A model generated the notes under the pieces. It was not told the origin of the DNA. It did no database searches and saw only the letters and a program-made list of their open reading frames with translations. Of a DNA stretch of 56,712 bases, positions 42,865-51,927 are shown in pieces; position 1 is the stretch's first letter, and the number at the start of each line of letters is the position of its first letter. Source of the stretch: an uncultured Pelagibacteraceae bacterium. GTDB lineage: Bacteria; Pseudomonadota; Alphaproteobacteria; Pelagibacterales; Pelagibacteraceae. Both the position numbers and the translations under genes were made by a program. The stretch covers positions 1-56,712 of the forward strand of contig CABYCO010000005.1 of NCBI GenBank assembly GCA_902517495.1, written 5' to 3'.

Positions 42865-42890
42865 AAATTAAACTTTAAAAAAATAATTAA

Positions 42891-42920
42891 GGGCTTTGTG
42901 AAAACAGAGCCCTTTTTTTT
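42891..42920 (+). terminator. Rho-independent terminator after proX
   Basis: A 9-base stem (GGGCTTTGT at 42891-42899 and ACAGAGCCC at 42904-42912, one G-U pair) with a GAAA tetraloop is followed by eight T residues (42913-42920). This is a textbook terminator, the clearest in the window. The next gene's ATG is only four bases after the T-tract. Confidence 0.92.
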
Positions 42921-42923
42921 TAC

Positions 42924-43562
42924 ATGCATATAATTCACAGAGGAATTGTAAATAAGAATTACAAAGAAAACTGTCTAAACTCTTTTAGAGCATCCTTTCG
43001 AAGAAAATATGGAATTGAAACTGATATTCATACAACTAAAGATAAAAAATTTGTATGCTTTCATGATTTTACTTTAAGAAGAATTTTCAAAATAAATAAA
43101 AGTATTAAAAATATAAATTATGGAGATTTAAAAAAAATTAAGAACAAAAAATTTAAAATACCTCTTCTAAAGGAAGTTTTAGAACTATCAAAAAACAAAT
43201 TTCCAATATTTATTGAAATAAAACCATTACTAAATAAAAATCTCTTGTCTAGATTAATAGATGAGACTAAAGAGTTTAAAAAATGTATTTTTATCTCTTT
43301 CAATCACAAAAATATCTACAATCTTTTAAAACTTAATTCGAAAGCTAAAGTTGGGATATCATTTTCTAATAAAGATAGTGTTAAGTCGATTTTAAAATAT
43401 GGACAAAATAAAAAAATAAAATATCTAATTTTGGATAAAAAGTTTTTAAGTAACAAGAAAGTGCAAATCATTAATAAGCAAAAATATTACTATACAATAA
43501 AAACTCGAAAAGAATTTTTAAAATTTAATGAAAATAATAATCTTATATTTGAAAATTTATGA
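42924..43562 (+). CDS. ugpQ: Glycerophosphodiester phosphodiesterase
   Basis: This 212-residue protein is a short GDPD. Its catalytic features are H5-R6 (HIIHRG), E32 and D34 (GIETDIHTTKD) and H47 (CFHDFTLRR). It releases glycerol-3-phosphate from glycerophosphodiesters such as glycerophosphocholine, which would give free choline for the choline/betaine genes nearby. The start is fixed by HRG near the N-terminus. It begins directly after the proX terminator, with no promoter or ribosome-binding site of its own visible, and its end overlaps the convergent oxygenase gene by 6 bases. It is lysine- and isoleucine-rich even for this genome. Confidence 0.8.
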   Translation: MHIIHRGIVNKNYKENCLNSFRASFRRKYGIETDIHTTKDKKFVCFHDFTLRRIFKINKSIKNINYGDLKKIKNKKFKIPLLKEVLELSKNKFPIFIEIKPLLNKNLLSRLIDETKEFKKCIFISFNHKNIYNLLKLNSKAKVGISFSNKDSVKSILKYGQNKKIKYLILDKKFLSNKKVQIINKQKYYYTIKTRKEFLKFNENNNLIFENL

Positions 43563-44690
43563 TTTATATTTTTTAAGATATTCTAATCTGCCAATTATTT
43601 CATCTCTATCCAGATAATATCCTTGAAGATGACGATGGCCTGAATTCGGATCAAAGGCTGTTCTTCCATGCAAAACACGTCTATTATTAAAAGAAAATAT
43701 GTCTCCCGGGCCAAGTCGAAATTTAATTTGAAATTTGTCATCATGCAAAAGATTACCAAATCTGTGGTGAGCTTTATAAACTTTATCCATTTCGTCTGGA
43801 TGGCAGTCTAATGCATCCATAGTTGCAACACTAAATCTAATATCATGAAAATCTTTATCTTTTGTTAAACTAATTGCTGGGGCATGGAAGCTTCGGTGAG
43901 ATTCTTGGGTATAATCTTTATCTCTAAACTTTAGGGGTACAGAGACTAATGTTTCAAAAATATCTTTTTCATTTTTTCTCAAATAATCAGCGACTGCAAA
44001 ACCATCAATTGAAGAGGAGTCTCCACCCTTTGCATCATTTACTAAACAGTGTAAAAACTGATAACCAGGTGGTAATTCAAACCAAGGTAAATCCATATGA
44101 TTTCTTAAGGCATGAGCTGTGTAAGCAGAATTATTTGGTTTTGGAATATTGATTACTTCAAAAGGAGTTTTAAAAAAGGTTTCCCTTACATGACTTATTC
44201 TATGAAGAATTTCAAAACCTGATTTTTTTTCTGTAGGTGAATTTTTTACTATTGCTATACCTTTGTGATGTAATAGCTCTAACCATTTTATCAATCCTTC
44301 ATCAGAGTCGATCACCTCGCCATGCTCAATACATATAGATTCAAAATTCTTTTCTAAGTTATTATCCCAAAGTTGATATGGTGAAACATATTCTTGTTTA
44401 TTTTTAATAGTATAACAATTATCTCTTAACCACTTAGGATCATAATAACTTGTGTGGTCACCCTCACTCCACTCTATTTCTAATTTACCATCACGATTTA
44501 GAGAATATTTTTTGGGATTTATTTCTTTTGATACCTCTAAGATGTTAAACATTCTATGTCTTGAGTCTTTATCATGTGCTGTAGGACAATTATCTCTTAA
44601 CCACATGTAATTAAATTTACTTTCTTCACCATCATTCCAGGTAATTTGTAAATAAGTGCTGTTTTTTGCGATTTTAGAAATAGAATTCAT
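43557..44690 (-). CDS. Gamma-butyrobetaine dioxygenase-like (Fe(II)/2OG)
   Basis: This 377-residue protein has the N-terminal GBBH-like (DUF971) domain (about 10-105, with MWLRDNCPTAHD and WLRDNCYT) and a C-terminal TauD-type jelly roll. Iron ligands are H198, D200 (HMDLPW) and H341 (LHGRTAF). The combination is that of gamma-butyrobetaine dioxygenase, which makes L-carnitine; trimethyllysine dioxygenase has the same domains. Carnitine dehydrogenase, the dehydrocarnitine cleavage enzyme and a thioesterase are encoded at 49335-53264, which supports the carnitine reading. It is a single gene on the minus strand, 114 bases from the divergent ProV. Confidence 0.85.
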   Translation of the reverse strand: MNSISKIAKNSTYLQITWNDGEESKFNYMWLRDNCPTAHDKDSRHRMFNILEVSKEINPKKYSLNRDGKLEIEWSEGDHTSYYDPKWLRDNCYTIKNKQEYVSPYQLWDNNLEKNFESICIEHGEVIDSDEGLIKWLELLHHKGIAIVKNSPTEKKSGFEILHRISHVRETFFKTPFEVINIPKPNNSAYTAHALRNHMDLPWFELPPGYQFLHCLVNDAKGGDSSSIDGFAVADYLRKNEKDIFETLVSVPLKFRDKDYTQESHRSFHAPAISLTKDKDFHDIRFSVATMDALDCHPDEMDKVYKAHHRFGNLLHDDKFQIKFRLGPGDIFSFNNRRVLHGRTAFDPNSGHRHLQGYYLDRDEIIGRLEYLKKYKS

Positions 44691-44804
44691 AATAAATAAT
44701 TATATAAAATCAAAAAAATTTCAATTCAATTAATAGTTGAATCTAATAAAATTATTTTATTGTTGATTTGCTTTGATATACCAAAAGAATTAAACTTTAA
44801 ATAA

Positions 44805-45830
44805 ATGTCTAAAATCGAAATCAATAACGTATACAAAATTTTTGGTCCAAAACCTGACAGCGTTCTTAAAATGGTGCAAGAAGGAGCTACAAAAGAAGAT
44901 GTTCTAGAAAAAACTGGACATACAGTTGGATTAGATAATGTATCTTTAAAAATTGAAGAAGGAGAAACATTTGTTTGTATGGGTTTGTCTGGATCAGGAA
45001 AATCAACACTAATTAGACATTTAAATAGATTAATAGACCCGACCTCTGGAGAAATTTTAGTAGAAGGCAAAGATGTTACCACTTTAAACAAAGAACAATT
45101 AATTGAATTTAGAAGACAAAAAATGAGTATGGTATTTCAACGATTTGGACTGTTTCCACACAAAACAGTTTTACAAAATGTTGGGTATGGTCTCGAAATG
45201 CAAGGTATGGAAATTGAAAAGAGAAATTCTGTTGCTATGGAAAAAATCGAGTCTGTCGGTTTGACTGGATTTGAAAATCAATATCCTGCACAACTTTCTG
45301 GAGGTATGCAACAGCGAGTAGGTCTTGCAAGAGCCTTAGCTACTGACACGGACATTATGTTAATGGACGAAGCTTTTTCTGCATTAGATCCTTTAATTAG
45401 AAGTGATATGCAGAAACAACTTATAGACCTACAATCAGAATTAAAAAAGACGATAGTATTTATTACTCATGATCTAGATGAGTCATTAAGGTTAGGAGAT
45501 CACATTGGAATTTTGAATGCAGGAAAACTTGTGCAGGTAGGAACACCTGTTGAAATTATAATGAACCCTGCTGATGAATACGTTGAGGCATTTGTTAAAG
45601 ACGTAAATAGAACTAAAGTTATAAAAGCAAAAATTATAATGAAACCATTAAATCAGTCAGATGATATTGACAAATCAAACTTGATAAAAGTAGAGGAAGA
45701 TCAATTTATAGAGGAATTTCTACCTCAAGTTGTTTGTAGTAACTCTAATTGTGAGGTAGTTGATAAACAAGGAAATGCTAAAGGCTATATTTCTAATAAA
45801 GAATTGCAAGAGTCACTTTCTAACTCATAA
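44805..45830 (+). CDS. proV: Second ProV-family ABC ATPase, no adjacent permease
   Basis: This 341-residue ATPase is homologous to the ProV at 38518: NVYKIFGPKPDS at the start, Walker [10 protein letters not shown], signature [15 protein letters not shown], Walker B IMLMDEAFSALDP. The Walker B reads DEA, where the first copy has DEP. The C-terminal region (about 265-341) is a short CBS-like part. No permease or binding protein lies beside it, so it either serves the ProW/ProX encoded at 39646-42864 as an alternative ATPase or partners with genes elsewhere. An Fe(II)/2OG oxygenase gene follows 15 bases downstream, suggesting a link to that enzyme's substrate. Confidence 0.85.
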   Translation: MSKIEINNVYKIFGPKPDSVLKMVQEGATKEDVLEKTGHTVGLDNVSLKIEEGETFVCMGLSGSGKSTLIRHLNRLIDPTSGEILVEGKDVTTLNKEQLIEFRRQKMSMVFQRFGLFPHKTVLQNVGYGLEMQGMEIEKRNSVAMEKIESVGLTGFENQYPAQLSGGMQQRVGLARALATDTDIMLMDEAFSALDPLIRSDMQKQLIDLQSELKKTIVFITHDLDESLRLGDHIGILNAGKLVQVGTPVEIIMNPADEYVEAFVKDVNRTKVIKAKIIMKPLNQSDDIDKSNLIKVEEDQFIEEFLPQVVCSNSNCEVVDKQGNAKGYISNKELQESLSNS

Positions 45831-45845
45831 TTAGATTAAATAGTT

Positions 45846-46697
45846 ATGAAAAAAAGTTTAAGTAACATCGTTGATTTAGTTAAATATCCAATTCATGATT
45901 TACAATCACCAAAGATCAAGAAAATAATTGAAAAATGTAAAACTGAATTAGATAGCGATAGTTGTTCGGTAATTCCTAATTTTATTTTACCAAATTCTTT
46001 AAATGTAATGAAAAAAGAATTAGAGCAACAGCTTAATGAAGTTTATATGTCTAAAGAAAGTATAAACGCATATCTTTATGCAAAAGACGATCCTACTCTT
46101 CCTAAAGATCACCCAAAAAGAATATTTATGGATAGATTTAATGGATATTTAAATTCTGACTGTTTTGCAAAAAATTCGGAAATGAAATTTCTTTATGAAA
46201 CTGAGGAATTATTAAAATTTGTATCTGCATGCTTAGGGATTGCACCTATATATAGATGGGCTGATCCTTTAGCATGTCATGCATACAATGTTATGGAACC
46301 TGATGGAATATTGCCTTGGCATTTTGATAGTTGTGAATTTACTTTAAGTTTAATGATCCAAAAACCAGAAGAGGGAGGAATATTTGAATATTGTCCAAAC
46401 ATAAGAGAACCAGGAAACGAAAAATTTAATGATGTAAAGAAAGTACTTGATGGAGATCGATTAAGAGTAAAAAGACTTGAGCTAGAACCTGGTGATTTAC
46501 AAATATTTAAAGGTAGATTTACTATGCATAGAGTAACTAAAGTTATTGGAAAAACATCGCGATTTATGTGTATACCTGCCTATGTATTGGATCCATGGAG
46601 AGTTAACACACCTGAACACTCAAAAGCAATTTACGGAAAAGTATTGCCCATACATTTAGAAAGAAATAAAGTTAGATCCGATGGATTAACAGATTAA
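45846..46697 (+). CDS. Fe(II)/2-oxoglutarate oxygenase, HalD/ArpA-like
   Basis: This 283-residue protein shows the jelly-roll oxygenase facial triad H159, D161 (WHFDSCEF) and H228 (FTMHRV), and the 2-oxoglutarate-binding Arg R239. The segment EEGGIFEY and the preceding WADPLACHAYNVMEPDG fit the family including HalD and ArpA. It would hydroxylate a small substrate. It is co-transcribed with the second ProV and overlaps the start of the SDR gene by one base, suggesting hydroxylation followed by oxidation of the alcohol. Substrate is unknown. Confidence 0.75.
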   Translation: MKKSLSNIVDLVKYPIHDLQSPKIKKIIEKCKTELDSDSCSVIPNFILPNSLNVMKKELEQQLNEVYMSKESINAYLYAKDDPTLPKDHPKRIFMDRFNGYLNSDCFAKNSEMKFLYETEELLKFVSACLGIAPIYRWADPLACHAYNVMEPDGILPWHFDSCEFTLSLMIQKPEEGGIFEYCPNIREPGNEKFNDVKKVLDGDRLRVKRLELEPGDLQIFKGRFTMHRVTKVIGKTSRFMCIPAYVLDPWRVNTPEHSKAIYGKVLPIHLERNKVRSDGLTD

Positions 46698-47482
46698 TGT
46701 CATACAATTTCAAAAACAAAAAAATTATTATATCGGCTGGGGCATCAGGAATTGGATGGGCAACAGCAAAGGAGTGTCTTAAAAAAGGTGCGAAGGTATT
46801 CGTTTGTGATGTCGATAAAAAATCTATAAATAAGTTAAAAAAAAATCCTTTGAATAATAAAAGGTTGTTTTCTTTTCATTGCGATGCCTCAAACGAAAAC
46901 GATGTAATAAATTTTTTTAAAGAAATTAAAAAAAAAACACAAAAGATTGATGCACTAATTAATAATGTTGGAGTTGCAGGCCCAACAGGAACTATGGATA
47001 AACTTAAAACAAAAGATTGGGAACAAACTTTAAAGATAAATGTAATTAGTCATTTTATTTTTTCAAAATTAGCAATCCCAATGTTAAAAAAGAATAAAGG
47101 TGGATCAGTAATCAATCTGTCTTCAACAGCAGGTATATTTGGGTTTCCATTAAGATCTCCCTACTCAGCCAGTAAATGGGCGGTAGTTGGAATGACTAAA
47201 ACTTTAGCAATGGAATTAGGTAAGTTTAAAATTAGAGTAAACGCAATTTGTCCAGGAACTGTAAAAGGAGATAGAATGGGAAGAGTTATTAGAGATAAAG
47301 CTAAATTTTTGAAAATTTCAAAAAAAGCTGTGGAGAGTGAATTCGTTTCTATGACTTCTCTTAATACTTGGGTTTACGAGAAAGATATTGGTAAAATGTG
47401 TTGTTATTTAATATCCGATGAGTCTTCTAGAATTTCTGGTCAAGTAGTTGGCGTTGATGGTAACACTTTAAGAATGCATTAG
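46697..47482 (+). CDS. Short-chain dehydrogenase/reductase (SDR)
   Basis: This 261-residue protein is a classical SDR: cofactor-binding GASGIG (15-20), NNVGVAG, catalytic S at about 143 (LSST), Y156 and K160 (YSASKWA). It oxidises or reduces a small alcohol or ketone with NAD(P). The gene overlaps the preceding oxygenase gene by one base, so it probably acts on that enzyme's hydroxylated product. It ends close to the convergent hydrolase gene (4 bases). Confidence 0.85.
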   Translation: MSYNFKNKKIIISAGASGIGWATAKECLKKGAKVFVCDVDKKSINKLKKNPLNNKRLFSFHCDASNENDVINFFKEIKKKTQKIDALINNVGVAGPTGTMDKLKTKDWEQTLKINVISHFIFSKLAIPMLKKNKGGSVINLSSTAGIFGFPLRSPYSASKWAVVGMTKTLAMELGKFKIRVNAICPGTVKGDRMGRVIRDKAKFLKISKKAVESEFVSMTSLNTWVYEKDIGKMCCYLISDESSRISGQVVGVDGNTLRMH

Positions 47483-47486
47483 AGCT

Positions 47487-48257
47487 TTAAATATTTTCAA
47501 TAAATTCTATTAAGTTATTTGCAATTTGCTCAGGAGCCTCTATCAAAAAAGAGTGTTTTACCTCTGGTATAATAACTAATTTAGAATTTTTTACCTCGTT
47601 TGACATTTTTTTATTATTAGATGGAGTGCATCCACCATCGTTTTCACCTGTCATGAATAGGCAGGGTTTCTTTATATCTTTTAACCATGAGATCATCTCA
47701 GTTTCAGCATAAATTTTAAAAACATTTATAAATACATCTTTATCTGTATCTATTACTTGTTTTAATCTCCTAGATACCAGGTCTGGATTTTTTTCAATAA
47801 AATTGTCTGTAAACCATCTGTTAGTGAGATTTTTTAATGTTTGTTCAACGCCCTTATCTTTTAGATCTGAAATGACACTCCACACTTTTTGTTTATCTTC
47901 ATCAGATCTTCCTGCAACAGTTGATAATAAGCCAACCGACAAAACTCTTTCTGGGAACTTTTTAGCATAAGCAGGGGCAATCATGCCTCCTAAAGAATGT
48001 CCCATAAAATGGGCTTTTTGGATGTTTGTCTTTTCTCTTACTCTTTCCAGATCTAATACAAGGTCATCTAAATTAAAATCTTTATTATCTACAGGTGATT
48101 TTCCATGACCTCTTAAATCATACGTCACAACTGTAAACATGCTTTTAAGTTTTGGAGTTATAAATCTCCATGCATCTTCTGCACCTCCAACTCCATGAGT
48201 TAAAAATATTGCCGGTCCTGATCCTGTAACTGAGTAATTGCAATCTATGATGCTCAT
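47487..48257 (-). CDS. Alpha/beta-fold hydrolase
   Basis: This 256-residue protein has the alpha/beta hydrolase fold: oxyanion-hole LTHGVGG (19-25), YDLRGHGKS, nucleophile S88 in MGHSLGG, an acid in ENDGG and a His near the C-terminus (VKHSF). It could cleave an ester, thioester or lactone, or be a 3-oxoadipate-enol-lactonase-like enzyme. It is the last gene in the minus-strand carnitine run, 6 bases after the LLM-class flavoprotein gene. Substrate is unknown. Confidence 0.8.
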   Translation of the reverse strand: MSIIDCNYSVTGSGPAIFLTHGVGGAEDAWRFITPKLKSMFTVVTYDLRGHGKSPVDNKDFNLDDLVLDLERVREKTNIQKAHFMGHSLGGMIAPAYAKKFPERVLSVGLLSTVAGRSDEDKQKVWSVISDLKDKGVEQTLKNLTNRWFTDNFIEKNPDLVSRRLKQVIDTDKDVFINVFKIYAETEMISWLKDIKKPCLFMTGENDGGCTPSNNKKMSNEVKNSKLVIIPEVKHSFLIEAPEQIANNLIEFIENI

Positions 48258-48263
48258 AGATAT

Positions 48264-49298
48264 TTAAGCTACTTGTATATTAGATTTTTTAAAATATGGG
48301 ATTACGTTTTCACCAATTCTATACATTGACTCTATTAGGTCTTCTTGTGATTGTCCAAAACTTGAACTAAGAATTACCTCATCAACTCCTGATTCAGCAT
48401 AAACACTAAGTTTGTCGATCATTTCATTTAAAGGACAAATTAAAAGATTTTCTTTTAATTCTTCTAAAGTTTGTTTTCTTGGTAAAGCCTCTATATTCCC
48501 CTCTTTTACTTTTCCTGGTCCTGTAAACATATTATCAAATCTTTTGTAATATTCGTAAGCAAGTTTTGTTTTCTCTCTAGCTTCATTTTCATCTTTTGCT
48601 AAGTAAGCCATTCGTTGCATTGAAAGTTTGAGTAACTTACCTTTTTCACCTAGTTGAATGCAACCTTCTTTAAATGCATTAACTCTACTTAATAAAAGAT
48701 CTTTTGTACCTGATAATACTGTTGATTGAACATGAAATCCTCTTGAAGCTGCATCTTTTATACTTTCTAAATTCATTGCAGCAACCATCATTGGTATTGG
48801 ATTACTTATGGGTCGAGGCATTATAGTTAATGGTTCGAAGTCATAGTGTTTGCCCTTATACGAAACTTCTTTATTTTTTAATAATAATTGTAGAACCTCT
48901 AAAGACTCTACAAATTTTTCTTTTGATTGTTCTATTGGTGTGCCTAGTCTCTTCATTTCCCATGGAAATGCTCCTCTTCCTACACCTAAGATTAATCTTC
49001 CATCAGTTAATATATCAGCAGTAGCTACTTCACCGGCATATGTTCTCATATCATGTAGAGGCAAAACAACTATCCCTGTTGTTATTTTAATATTTTTTGT
49101 AACTGATGCAATCTTTACAGCCATCTGTAATGGTGATGGCATCATTAGTAAGTTAATTAAATGATGCTCTGGTATTGATACCGTTGCATAACCAAGTTTT
49201 TCAGCAGTAACACATTCTTCAAGCATATTTTTAAAATGCTGCCTTGAACCAATGCTTGTATCTGGCATGTAACTTGTTAAAAAATGATTAAAATCCAT
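48264..49298 (-). CDS. LLM-class flavin-dependent oxidoreductase
   Basis: This 344-residue protein belongs to the bacterial-luciferase-like flavin monooxygenase class: AEKLGYATVSIPEHH (33-47), TGIVVLPLHD, GRLILGVGRGAFPWEMKR and MMVAAMNLES mark the barrel. It would use reduced FMN to monooxygenate a substrate or catalyse a related reduction. It follows the carnitine dehydrogenase gene by 36 bases and is upstream of the alpha/beta hydrolase gene, with which it may form a monooxygenation-hydrolysis pair. Specific substrate unknown. Confidence 0.82.
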   Translation of the reverse strand: MDFNHFLTSYMPDTSIGSRQHFKNMLEECVTAEKLGYATVSIPEHHLINLLMMPSPLQMAVKIASVTKNIKITTGIVVLPLHDMRTYAGEVATADILTDGRLILGVGRGAFPWEMKRLGTPIEQSKEKFVESLEVLQLLLKNKEVSYKGKHYDFEPLTIMPRPISNPIPMMVAAMNLESIKDAASRGFHVQSTVLSGTKDLLLSRVNAFKEGCIQLGEKGKLLKLSMQRMAYLAKDENEAREKTKLAYEYYKRFDNMFTGPGKVKEGNIEALPRKQTLEELKENLLICPLNEMIDKLSVYAESGVDEVILSSSFGQSQEDLIESMYRIGENVIPYFKKSNIQVA

Positions 49299-49334
49299 AC
49301 AACTAAATTACCATTTTAAGTTTTTTTTAGATAT

Positions 49335-50279
49335 CTATTTTCTAATTTTATTTTCATATTTTTTTCTAAGGTTTTGTAAGTTGACTAAGTACTCATCTCT
49401 TATATTTGATAATTGATTGATTGACTTTCCTTTTGCTTGCTTTTTTGTACCAGAAATCAATCTTTCTGAGAGTTTTTTTGATAATTTTGGTGCTTTAAGC
49501 TTAGTCCATGGGAGTTTTAATGCGGGCCCAAATTGTTCAAGCATATGTTTCATTCCGGCTTTTCCTCCTGCTAAATGAAAAGTTAAAAATGTTCCCATTA
49601 ATGAGTATCTTAAGCCTGGGCCATCCTCAATAGCTCTATCTAAATCCTCTGTTGAGGCATACCCTTCATTTATAATATGAAGCGCTTCTCTCCATAAAGC
49701 TTCTTGCAGTCTATCAGATAGATATCCTGGCAGCTCCTTTTTAAGAGTAATTGGGTTCATTGAGATCGATTTATAAAATTTATTTGCTGCATTTAATGAT
49801 TTAGAACTTGTTTTTTTTCCTGGAACTATTTCAACTAAAGGTAGTAAATAAACAGGGTTGAATGGATGGGCAATAATACCTCTTTTATTATTTTTACATT
49901 TTGAAAAAATTCTTGAGGGAAGTAATCCAGATGAGCTTGACGATATCAAAACCTCAGGTTTACAATAATTTGAAATTTGACTTATTAATTGAGTTTTAAG
50001 TTTATAGTTTTCAGGAGCACATTCTTGGATTAGATCTGCATCTTTAACAGTACTCTCTAAAGAAGAAAAAAACTTTAAATTATTTAAATTTATCTTTTTT
50101 TTGTTAAATAGTTTTTTTACAAAAGGTACGGCTCTTTTTATTTCTTGGATTAAACTATTCCTTTGAATTAAATTTTTATCGTATGCTAAAACTTTTATGT
50201 TGTGAGCTAAGAGTCTTATTGTCCACCCTACTCCAATTACCCCTGTGCCAATTACTGCAACTTTTTTAATTTTGGACAT
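49335..50279 (-). CDS. lcdH: L-carnitine dehydrogenase
   Basis: This 314-residue protein of the 3-hydroxyacyl-CoA dehydrogenase family matches carnitine dehydrogenase: GTGVIGVGW (11-19), CAPENYKLK, SSSSGLLPSRI, HPFNPVYLLPLVEIVPG, DRLQEALWREALHI and GLRYSLMGTFLTFHLAGGKAGMK. These last segments are diagnostic of carnitine dehydrogenases compared with fatty-acid enzymes. It oxidises L-carnitine to 3-dehydrocarnitine with NAD. It overlaps the cleavage-enzyme gene by one base at 50279, so the two are translationally coupled in pathway order. Many bacterial versions carry a C-terminal thioesterase fusion; here that activity is separate (52797). Confidence 0.88.
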   Translation of the reverse strand: MSKIKKVAVIGTGVIGVGWTIRLLAHNIKVLAYDKNLIQRNSLIQEIKRAVPFVKKLFNKKKINLNNLKFFSSLESTVKDADLIQECAPENYKLKTQLISQISNYCKPEVLISSSSSGLLPSRIFSKCKNNKRGIIAHPFNPVYLLPLVEIVPGKKTSSKSLNAANKFYKSISMNPITLKKELPGYLSDRLQEALWREALHIINEGYASTEDLDRAIEDGPGLRYSLMGTFLTFHLAGGKAGMKHMLEQFGPALKLPWTKLKAPKLSKKLSERLISGTKKQAKGKSINQLSNIRDEYLVNLQNLRKKYENKIRK

Positions 50280-51166
50280 TACTTGTGTTTAACAAGCTTT
50301 AATTTTTTCCTTGTTTCTTCTGCAGTCATTATTGATGCACCAAGATCTGTTACAATTCTGATCGCTTTTTCAACTAACTGAGCATTAGTTGCAAGTTTAC
50401 CTTTTGATATATACAAATTATCTTCTAAACCAACTCTTGGGTTTCCACCCATAACAACTGTTTGTGCTACAAAAGGCATTTCATTTTTTGATATTGCAAA
50501 GCCTGACCACACTCCTTGTTCTGGCATTATATCTTTCATTGCTTGCATTGCTAACGGAGTAGCTGGAGCTCCCCAAGGAATACCTAAACACATTTGAAAC
50601 ATTGGAGGATCATCTAACAAACCTTCTTTATATAATTGAGAGCCAAACCACATATTTCCTAAATCAAATGCCTCTATCTCTGGTTTAACTTTAATTTTCT
50701 GTAATTTTTTTGCAGCTTTTCTTAAATCATTAGGAGTATTAACTGTAATGACTGAACCATCACCAAAGTTTAATGTTCCAGCGTCTAATGTGCAAATTTC
50801 TGGTAAAAATTGTTCTGCATTAGCTATTCTTTCCATAACATTTGCCATGTCTGTCATAGGGCCAAAATCTAGCGGGTTTTTTCCTTGTCCTATGTCCAAA
50901 TCTCCACCCATCCCAGTAGTTAAGTTTAAAATTACATCGGTTTCACTTGATCTAATTCTATCAACTACCTCTTTATATAATTCCAACCTTCTACTTGGTG
51001 TTCCATCTTCTTCTCTAACATGAATATGTGCAATTGCTGCTCCAGCTTTTGCTGCCTCTATTGCTGATTTAGCTATTTGTTCTGGAGTTTTTGGTAAGTC
51101 AGGGTGTTTGCTAGCAGTATCGCCTGACCCTGTTACAGCACATGATACAAAAACGTTGTTGTTCAT
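50279..51166 (-). CDS. 3-keto acid cleavage enzyme, dehydrocarnitine type (BKACE)
   Basis: This 295-residue zinc enzyme of the BKACE family (DUF849) has the metal ligands H47 and H49 (AHIHVRE), LNLTTGMGGDL (about 86-96), EICTLDAGTLNFGDG and VGLEDNLYI. The family cleaves a 3-oxoacid with acetyl-CoA. Next to carnitine dehydrogenase, the substrate is most likely 3-dehydrocarnitine, giving acetoacetate and betainyl-CoA (CdhC reaction). The ATG is 29 bases from the divergent class II aldolase gene, with overlapping -10 elements. Confidence 0.87.
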   Translation of the reverse strand: MNNNVFVSCAVTGSGDTASKHPDLPKTPEQIAKSAIEAAKAGAAIAHIHVREEDGTPSRRLELYKEVVDRIRSSETDVILNLTTGMGGDLDIGQGKNPLDFGPMTDMANVMERIANAEQFLPEICTLDAGTLNFGDGSVITVNTPNDLRKAAKKLQKIKVKPEIEAFDLGNMWFGSQLYKEGLLDDPPMFQMCLGIPWGAPATPLAMQAMKDIMPEQGVWSGFAISKNEMPFVAQTVVMGGNPRVGLEDNLYISKGKLATNAQLVEKAIRIVTDLGASIMTAEETRKKLKLVKHK

Positions 51167-51195
51167 AATTTATTTTTCAACTATATTTTAAAATC
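51167..51195. promoter_or_regulatory. Compact divergent promoter, cleavage enzyme/aldolase genes
   Basis: Only 29 bases separate the divergent starts. On the plus strand TATATT (51182-51187) lies eight bases before the ATG at 51196, predicting a leaderless or nearly leaderless mRNA. On the minus strand TATAGT (51185-51180) would start RNA a few bases before the 51166 ATG. The hexamers overlap. A shared promoter would switch on both carnitine operons together. Assignment is by motif only. Confidence 0.45.
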
Positions 51196-51927
51196 ATGCA
51201 AATGGAAATATCAGAATTACAGAAGGATTTAGCTGCAACTTTTAGATGGACGGCTAGACTTAATATGCATGAGGGTGTTGCAAACCATTTTAGTGCATGC
51301 ATACCTGGTACATCTGATTTTTACTGCAATAAAGCAGGTATTCATTTTAGTAGAATGAAGGCTAGTGATTTGATCTTAGTAACTAAAGAAAACAAAGATG
51401 AGTTGAAGAATAAGCCAGACGTTATTGATCCGACAGCTTTATATATCCATGGTGCAATTCATGAAAAAGCTCCACACGCAAGGTGTATTTTTCATGTCCA
51501 TTCTAAATATGCAACTGCTCTTTCTACGCTAAAAGACCCAGTCTTGAAACCAATCGATCAAAATACGATGATGTTTTATAATAGAGTATCTACATACAAT
51601 GAATTTGGAGGTTTAGGACTTGAGGACGAATCCATTAAAATGGCGAATTCTCTTGGGAATAAACAGCACATGTTACTCGTAAATCATGGAATTTTAACAA
51701 CAGGAGAAACTGTGGCTGAAGGTTTTAATTCCCTTTATTATTTTGAAAGAGCGGCACAAACATATCTTACAGCTCTTTCAACAAACCAAGAACTTAATGT
51801 GGTCAGCCATGAAGTTGCAGAGAAAACTGCGGAGGAACATGCAAATTTTCCAACTGACTTTGCAAATCTATTCCTATCTCAAATAAGATTAATTTTAGAT
51901 AAAGAAGAACCTGATTACAAAAATTAA
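51196..51927 (+). CDS. Class II aldolase/adducin-family protein
   Basis: This 243-residue protein belongs to the class II (zinc) aldolase/adducin family. Zinc ligands are H100, H102 (FHVHSK) and H164 (VNHGI); SACIPG and KAGIHFSRMKASDL fit its N-terminal part. Members cleave sugar phosphates, or in the adducin-like subgroup serve other carbon-carbon or decarboxylation chemistry. It heads the plus-strand operon and abuts the CitE-like lyase gene. Its place in carnitine breakdown is not known; a second ATG at 51202 is equally acceptable as start. Confidence 0.82.
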   Translation: MQMEISELQKDLAATFRWTARLNMHEGVANHFSACIPGTSDFYCNKAGIHFSRMKASDLILVTKENKDELKNKPDVIDPTALYIHGAIHEKAPHARCIFHVHSKYATALSTLKDPVLKPIDQNTMMFYNRVSTYNEFGGLGLEDESIKMANSLGNKQHMLLVNHGILTTGETVAEGFNSLYYFERAAQTYLTALSTNQELNVVSHEVAEKTAEEHANFPTDFANLFLSQIRLILDKEEPDYKN

